A stretch of 25,657 nt of DNA from NCBI GenBank assembly GCA_030615145.1, contig JAUWZT010000012.1, positions 1-25,657 of the forward strand, read 5' to 3'. The notes under the pieces are model-generated. The model made no database searches. It was given only the letters and a program-made list of their open reading frames with translations, and was not told the DNA's origin. Both the position numbers and the translations under genes were made by a program. Each line of letters starts with the position of its first letter. Position 1 is the first letter of the stretch. This DNA comes from Promethearchaeota archaeon (GTDB lineage Archaea > Asgardarchaeota > Lokiarchaeia > Sigyniarchaeales > SOKP01). Positions 22,122 through 25,657 of the stretch are shown piece after piece.

Positions 22122-24056
22122 TTATATTAGATGTTTTTTCCATTCTTCTATGCTTTCAACGATATGTTTAATATCCACTTCGCTTAAATGACCCAAATGG
22201 GTTTTATATTGGTTGATTTTACTTCTTAACTTGTGTAAAGTTACGCTAAATCCTTTTTTCTCCAAAATTAGCTCCGCAATATTTTCTAATTCAGTACTAA
22301 ATTCCTCTCCATTAAGGTTTTGTAGCTTTTGAACTAACGATTTAAAAGCACTATCGATTAACATTCCTACCTCATCGCCAGCCTTAGGAATTTGTTTTGA
22401 TGCTTTAGGAGTTTGTTTTAAAGCTTTTTGTTGTGAAGTTTCTTTAACCTTGTCTTGAATCTTTTGAGTTAATTCCGTAACTATATCTTGTGTCTGAGCG
22501 ATACTTGTTTTTTTTTGGGACGCTTTAAAACGACTAGGAGTAATCGGTTTAGTAGTTCCTACTGTTTTGGAAGTAGTAGTTTCTCTTGGTGTTGCCATTA
22601 TCCCCAGAGATCTTGGCGTTTCGTGTAGACTCGAACTTGCTTTATCCCACACTGTATTGATGACCGAAAGAATAAGTTTAATTAAAGGTGTGTAATCAGT
22701 AGCAAATCCGACAAAATCTTTTAACGAATCTTGTGAATTTTTCTGAATTATTCCCATAAGTATGTAATTATCGTCGCTTTTAATAACGACAACGCTCTCA
22801 TTTTTGAGAGTTCTATATTCTAAGTTTTTAATTTCTTTAAATTTTTTAACATTACTATTAGTATGTGCCTCCGAAGAAGCAATTTTAATTTTAAGAGTTC
22901 CCGGGATATCTTTAAATTCTTCTATCGATAAATGATCTTCAAGTTTAGGAACAACTAATAACAAATTCTCTTTAGCATGGGTAATTTTACTTAATATTTC
23001 TTCGTTAACTCTAGAAACGCTGTTAATGTGCCAAAAATTATCTACTTTCGCCTTTTCAGAAGAGGTAATAATTTTATAAAAACTTACCATTGCTTTATTA
23101 ATAGGATCATTTAAAGCTGCCACGGAATCGACTGAACTACTAATTACTGCGTTAAATCTGTCAATAATAATGTTTTCGAAATCTTTAAGATCGCTAGATA
23201 TATTATTTCGCTTTTTTTTTATCATTTCAATTGTTTTATTAATTTTCGATTCATAACTATTTAACATGTTTAACAATAACATCTGAAAGTCGTCCCGAAA
23301 TTGAAAAGTTGAGTCAATAATATTATTAAGCGATTCGATTGTATTATCAAATTCGTCTTCAATTAATTTATGTAAGTTAACAGTGAAATCTTTAAGTATT
23401 TTTTCAAAATTTTCTTGAAACACTTCTTCAATTACGCTCTTAATGGCGTTCTCAGATTTTTTCAATTCTAAAGTTTCGATTTTTTTGTTTAAATCCTTTT
23501 TAATTGTGGTAATTAGCTTTATTAAATAAGAAAATTGATTTTGGGTTATACCTTTAATTGTTTTATGTAGCTCATCCAAAACATTTTTTATTATTTTCAA
23601 GTTCTCCATTCCCTGAACAACATCATCTATATCCTGTTTTTGGATAATTACATCTTCTTCGAAGTCTTTTCTTAATTCTTGGGTTGCGTTAAAAGTGGTG
23701 TCTAATTCAATTATCGTATTTTCTTGAAATATTTTCTTTAAAGAATTTGAAAGTAATTGGTGTATTTGGTTTTTAATGCCGTCCAGGTTAGCATTTATAT
23801 TATCGTAGTAATTTATAATGGGGTTAATTGGAGGAATGGTTAGGTATTGAAGTAATAAATCTGGGCTTTGAGGATTGATAGGTATTATCAAACCAGCATC
23901 TATAAGTTCATTTAAATATTTTGCATATTCTTCTTGAGAGATATTAGGTAAAATAGAATATAGTTCGTATGATGATAAAGGTTTTCTACCGACGCTTTGT
24001 AAATAAAGTTTCATCGCATTATCAGAAATTTGTAATTTTTTTAAAAATTCTTCCAT
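22122..24056 (-). CDS. TrmB-like winged helix protein with a long coiled-coil insert
   Basis: This 644-residue protein opens with a winged helix (about 1-75: LQISDNAMKLYLQSVGRKPL, then YELYSILPNISQEEYAKYLN), typical of TrmB-family regulators. Residues about 85-335 are almost entirely helical and heptad-rich, an unusually long coiled coil. Residues about 340-475 look like the TrmB effector domain (FWHINSVSRVNEEILSKITH, AKENLLLVVPKLED, ending in LILSVINTVWDKA). A Lys/Thr/Pro/Gln-rich linker follows (about 485-590, with the repeated KQTPKASKQIPKAG), then a small C-terminal helical domain (about 595-644). Ordinary TrmB proteins are about 250-350 residues. The coiled coil may hold large oligomers, so a structural role is as likely as sugar-responsive regulation. 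It is divergent from the VWA gene, with 145 bases between them. Confidence 0.6.
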   Translation of the reverse strand: MEEFLKKLQISDNAMKLYLQSVGRKPLSSYELYSILPNISQEEYAKYLNELIDAGLIIPINPQSPDLLLQYLTIPPINPIINYYDNINANLDGIKNQIHQLLSNSLKKIFQENTIIELDTTFNATQELRKDFEEDVIIQKQDIDDVVQGMENLKIIKNVLDELHKTIKGITQNQFSYLIKLITTIKKDLNKKIETLELKKSENAIKSVIEEVFQENFEKILKDFTVNLHKLIEDEFDNTIESLNNIIDSTFQFRDDFQMLLLNMLNSYESKINKTIEMIKKKRNNISSDLKDFENIIIDRFNAVISSSVDSVAALNDPINKAMVSFYKIITSSEKAKVDNFWHINSVSRVNEEILSKITHAKENLLLVVPKLEDHLSIEEFKDIPGTLKIKIASSEAHTNSNVKKFKEIKNLEYRTLKNESVVVIKSDDNYILMGIIQKNSQDSLKDFVGFATDYTPLIKLILSVINTVWDKASSSLHETPRSLGIMATPRETTTSKTVGTTKPITPSRFKASQKKTSIAQTQDIVTELTQKIQDKVKETSQQKALKQTPKASKQIPKAGDEVGMLIDSAFKSLVQKLQNLNGEEFSTELENIAELILEKKGFSVTLHKLRSKINQYKTHLGHLSEVDIKHIVESIEEWKKHLI

Positions 24057-24201
24057 ACTGGAACAACCTGGTGATGTATGATTTTACTTTTAATAATAAG
24101 TAATATAAGTATTTATTTTTTAAATTTTGTTAGATAAAAAATTATTTAAAGTATATTTTTCTATAATTTAATTATAAAACATTAAGAATATCAGTAGTAT
24201 T

Positions 24202-25566
24202 ATGAGCTCATATGAAGATGTCTTCTTTTATTTGGACTTAACTAAGGACTTCGTAAAAGTGAAAGAAGTAATTAAAGCAGTTAAATATTATATCGCTGAA
24301 AAAAATAAAATTAACATTAAAGGACATTACGGATTATTGATTTTCCAAGAAAAAGGTAACCCTATCTTCATTACGGGTAAAAAAGATTCAGAAATTATAG
24401 AAAATACTATCCAAGAAAATTGGAAAACTCGTCCTAAGAAGCAATCCTTTTTCGAAAATGGATTATTTTATATATTTTCGTACATAGCAGAGACTATAAG
24501 AAAAAAATCAAAATACAATAGAATAATCATTATCACAGATACTCCTAGCGATCTATCTGATGACTATACCGAAGCTTTGTTTAATTTAGTTTCAAAAATA
24601 AAAGCTTTTCCTACTTTTATAGATATTATAAGAGTATCCGAACAAGAAGAGCGATTTTTTAAAGATGATGTTAAACTAAACATTTTAGCAAGCGATACCA
24701 AAGGCGGGATCTTTTACATTTTTGATAAAAAAGATTTTATACCTACCATAAAAAAATTAGTTAAAAGCAAGCAATTAGTGAGCACCTTTGAAGATCAAAT
24801 CGCTAGAATAAAAATTAAGAAAGACGATTACTACTTCTATTCTCATCTAGCAAAAAGTTTAAAACCCGCACCTCTCAGCGATGTAGGGTTAAAATGCCAC
24901 TTCTGTCAAGAAGAAATCTGTCCTTGTTGCGCCAATATAAATGATAAACTGTTAATTTGCGAAGAATGCGGAACTAAGTTTCATAAATGTTGCGTTACAA
25001 ATTATACAATTCAACATAATATAGGAATACCGCATATTTTTCGATGCCCTAAATGCGATATCCTATTAAAAATAAATCAAGACGATATCGTTTCTCCTTA
25101 TGACGAGAAGATGGAATCTGCTGAAGAATATATAGAAGAAAGTATCACAGCTTCTGATTACTTAGAAATTGAAGAATCGTTGGAAGAAAAAAAAGAGATA
25201 ACTGACACTACAAAGATAGAAGAGTCAGAAGCAGAACAAAAAGCAATCCGGGTAGGTGGTTTTTTTGGAACTTACTATAAAGTTAAAAAAGAGGGAGATA
25301 AACTCGTCTATCAAAAAACAGCTAAACCCAATAACTCAATGAATGATAGCCAAAAAGTTACAAAAAGCTCAAAAATTATTGCAGAACCCAAACTTAAAAA
25401 AGTTGACATACCGCAATATTGGAAACCCTTAGAAAAACAAGATAGAAGCAGTACTGATAAAGGAAGGCCCAGTTTTTTTGTTTGCCCCGGATGCGGAATA
25501 CACATTAACGGTAAGGATAAGGATCGACATTCATGTCCATATTGTGGTTTTAAATTAATTGATTGA
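24202..25566 (+). CDS. VWA-RING-like-zinc ribbon protein
   Basis: This 454-residue protein starts with a von Willebrand A-like domain (about 1-195): FFYLDLTKDF at the MIDAS position (D12, T14; the usual DxSxS is degenerate), HYGLLIFQEKGNPI, and RIIIITDTPSD (D113). A zinc module at 232-285 has eight ligands in RING/PHD order: C232-C235, C253-C256, H261-C264, C282-C285, with extra cysteines at 240-243. A long acidic, disordered linker follows (about 300-345, EESLEEKKEITD), then a final zinc ribbon (C428-x2-C431-x13-C445-x2-C448). VWA followed by RING-like fingers is the layout of the TFIIH subunit Ssl1/p44, and RING domains also occur in Asgard ubiquitin systems. Either reading is inference; no E1, E2 or helicase gene is next to it. 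Confidence 0.7.
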   Translation: MSSYEDVFFYLDLTKDFVKVKEVIKAVKYYIAEKNKINIKGHYGLLIFQEKGNPIFITGKKDSEIIENTIQENWKTRPKKQSFFENGLFYIFSYIAETIRKKSKYNRIIIITDTPSDLSDDYTEALFNLVSKIKAFPTFIDIIRVSEQEERFFKDDVKLNILASDTKGGIFYIFDKKDFIPTIKKLVKSKQLVSTFEDQIARIKIKKDDYYFYSHLAKSLKPAPLSDVGLKCHFCQEEICPCCANINDKLLICEECGTKFHKCCVTNYTIQHNIGIPHIFRCPKCDILLKINQDDIVSPYDEKMESAEEYIEESITASDYLEIEESLEEKKEITDTTKIEESEAEQKAIRVGGFFGTYYKVKKEGDKLVYQKTAKPNNSMNDSQKVTKSSKIIAEPKLKKVDIPQYWKPLEKQDRSSTDKGRPSFFVCPGCGIHINGKDKDRHSCPYCGFKLID

Positions 25567-25657
25567 ATTTTTAAATCTTAATCTCTCAGAGTTTTTTAAA
25601 GAAATAAAAATTGATTAATTGAGAAATAGCAATAAAAATAAATAAAAATTCTATTTT

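Overview
The window looks like chromosomal DNA from an Asgard archaeon, most likely a Lokiarchaeia-like lineage. The DNA is AT-rich and gene starts carry archaeal TATA-like elements. The coding content fits Asgards: a gelsolin-like protein, three tubby/LURP-one-related (LOR) proteins, LRR and HEAT proteins, a VWA protein with a RING-like finger, many short CxxC zinc ribbons, an HdrA-MvhD fusion and an ether-lipid-type archaetidylserine synthase. Lineage is inferred from gene content only; no marker gene such as rRNA is present.

Layout. 1-3.8 kb: a disrupted winged-helix gene at the left edge, a large secreted protein with a C-terminal sorting-type anchor, a small frame-disrupted gene, and a small zinc-finger gene. 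This stretch is visibly richer in G+C than most of the window. 3.8-11.3 kb: metabolic genes, namely hdrA-mvhD, a major-facilitator transporter, a DUF711 protein, a small zinc-finger protein, a winged-helix regulator and a bacterial-type class I fructose-bisphosphate aldolase. 11.3-15.1 kb: two toxin-antitoxin-like pairs (DUF433/DUF5615 and VapB/VapC-PIN) around a small alpha/beta protein and an SDR oxidoreductase. The VapBC pair is followed at once, on the same strand, by a Pelota/eRF1-like protein without domain 1. 15.4-22.1 kb: a dense run of eukaryote-reminiscent genes (zinc ribbon-HEAT, gelsolin-like, three LORs, LRR, PH/GRAM-like-zinc ribbon) next to a membrane-lipid synthase. 22.1-25.6 kb: a divergent pair, a TrmB-like protein carrying a very long coiled coil and a VWA-RING-zinc-ribbon protein.

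How the genes may work together. The 15-25 kb block brings actin-regulator-like, lipid-binding-like, protein-protein interaction and lipid-synthesis functions together, and five of its proteins share the same kind of zinc-ribbon module. I infer a membrane/cytoskeleton-associated module; this is a hypothesis from context. The VapB-VapC-Pelota-like arrangement suggests a toxin-antitoxin locus linked to ribosome rescue. Three loci (near 300, 2830 and 18229) read as intact proteins only if one base is skipped, always in the same direction. That may be sequence error, decay or real +1 frameshifting. Two small remnants of decayed genes are also visible in intergenic DNA (7742-7847 and 12604-12702). 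I saw no tRNA, rRNA, CRISPR array or insertion sequence.
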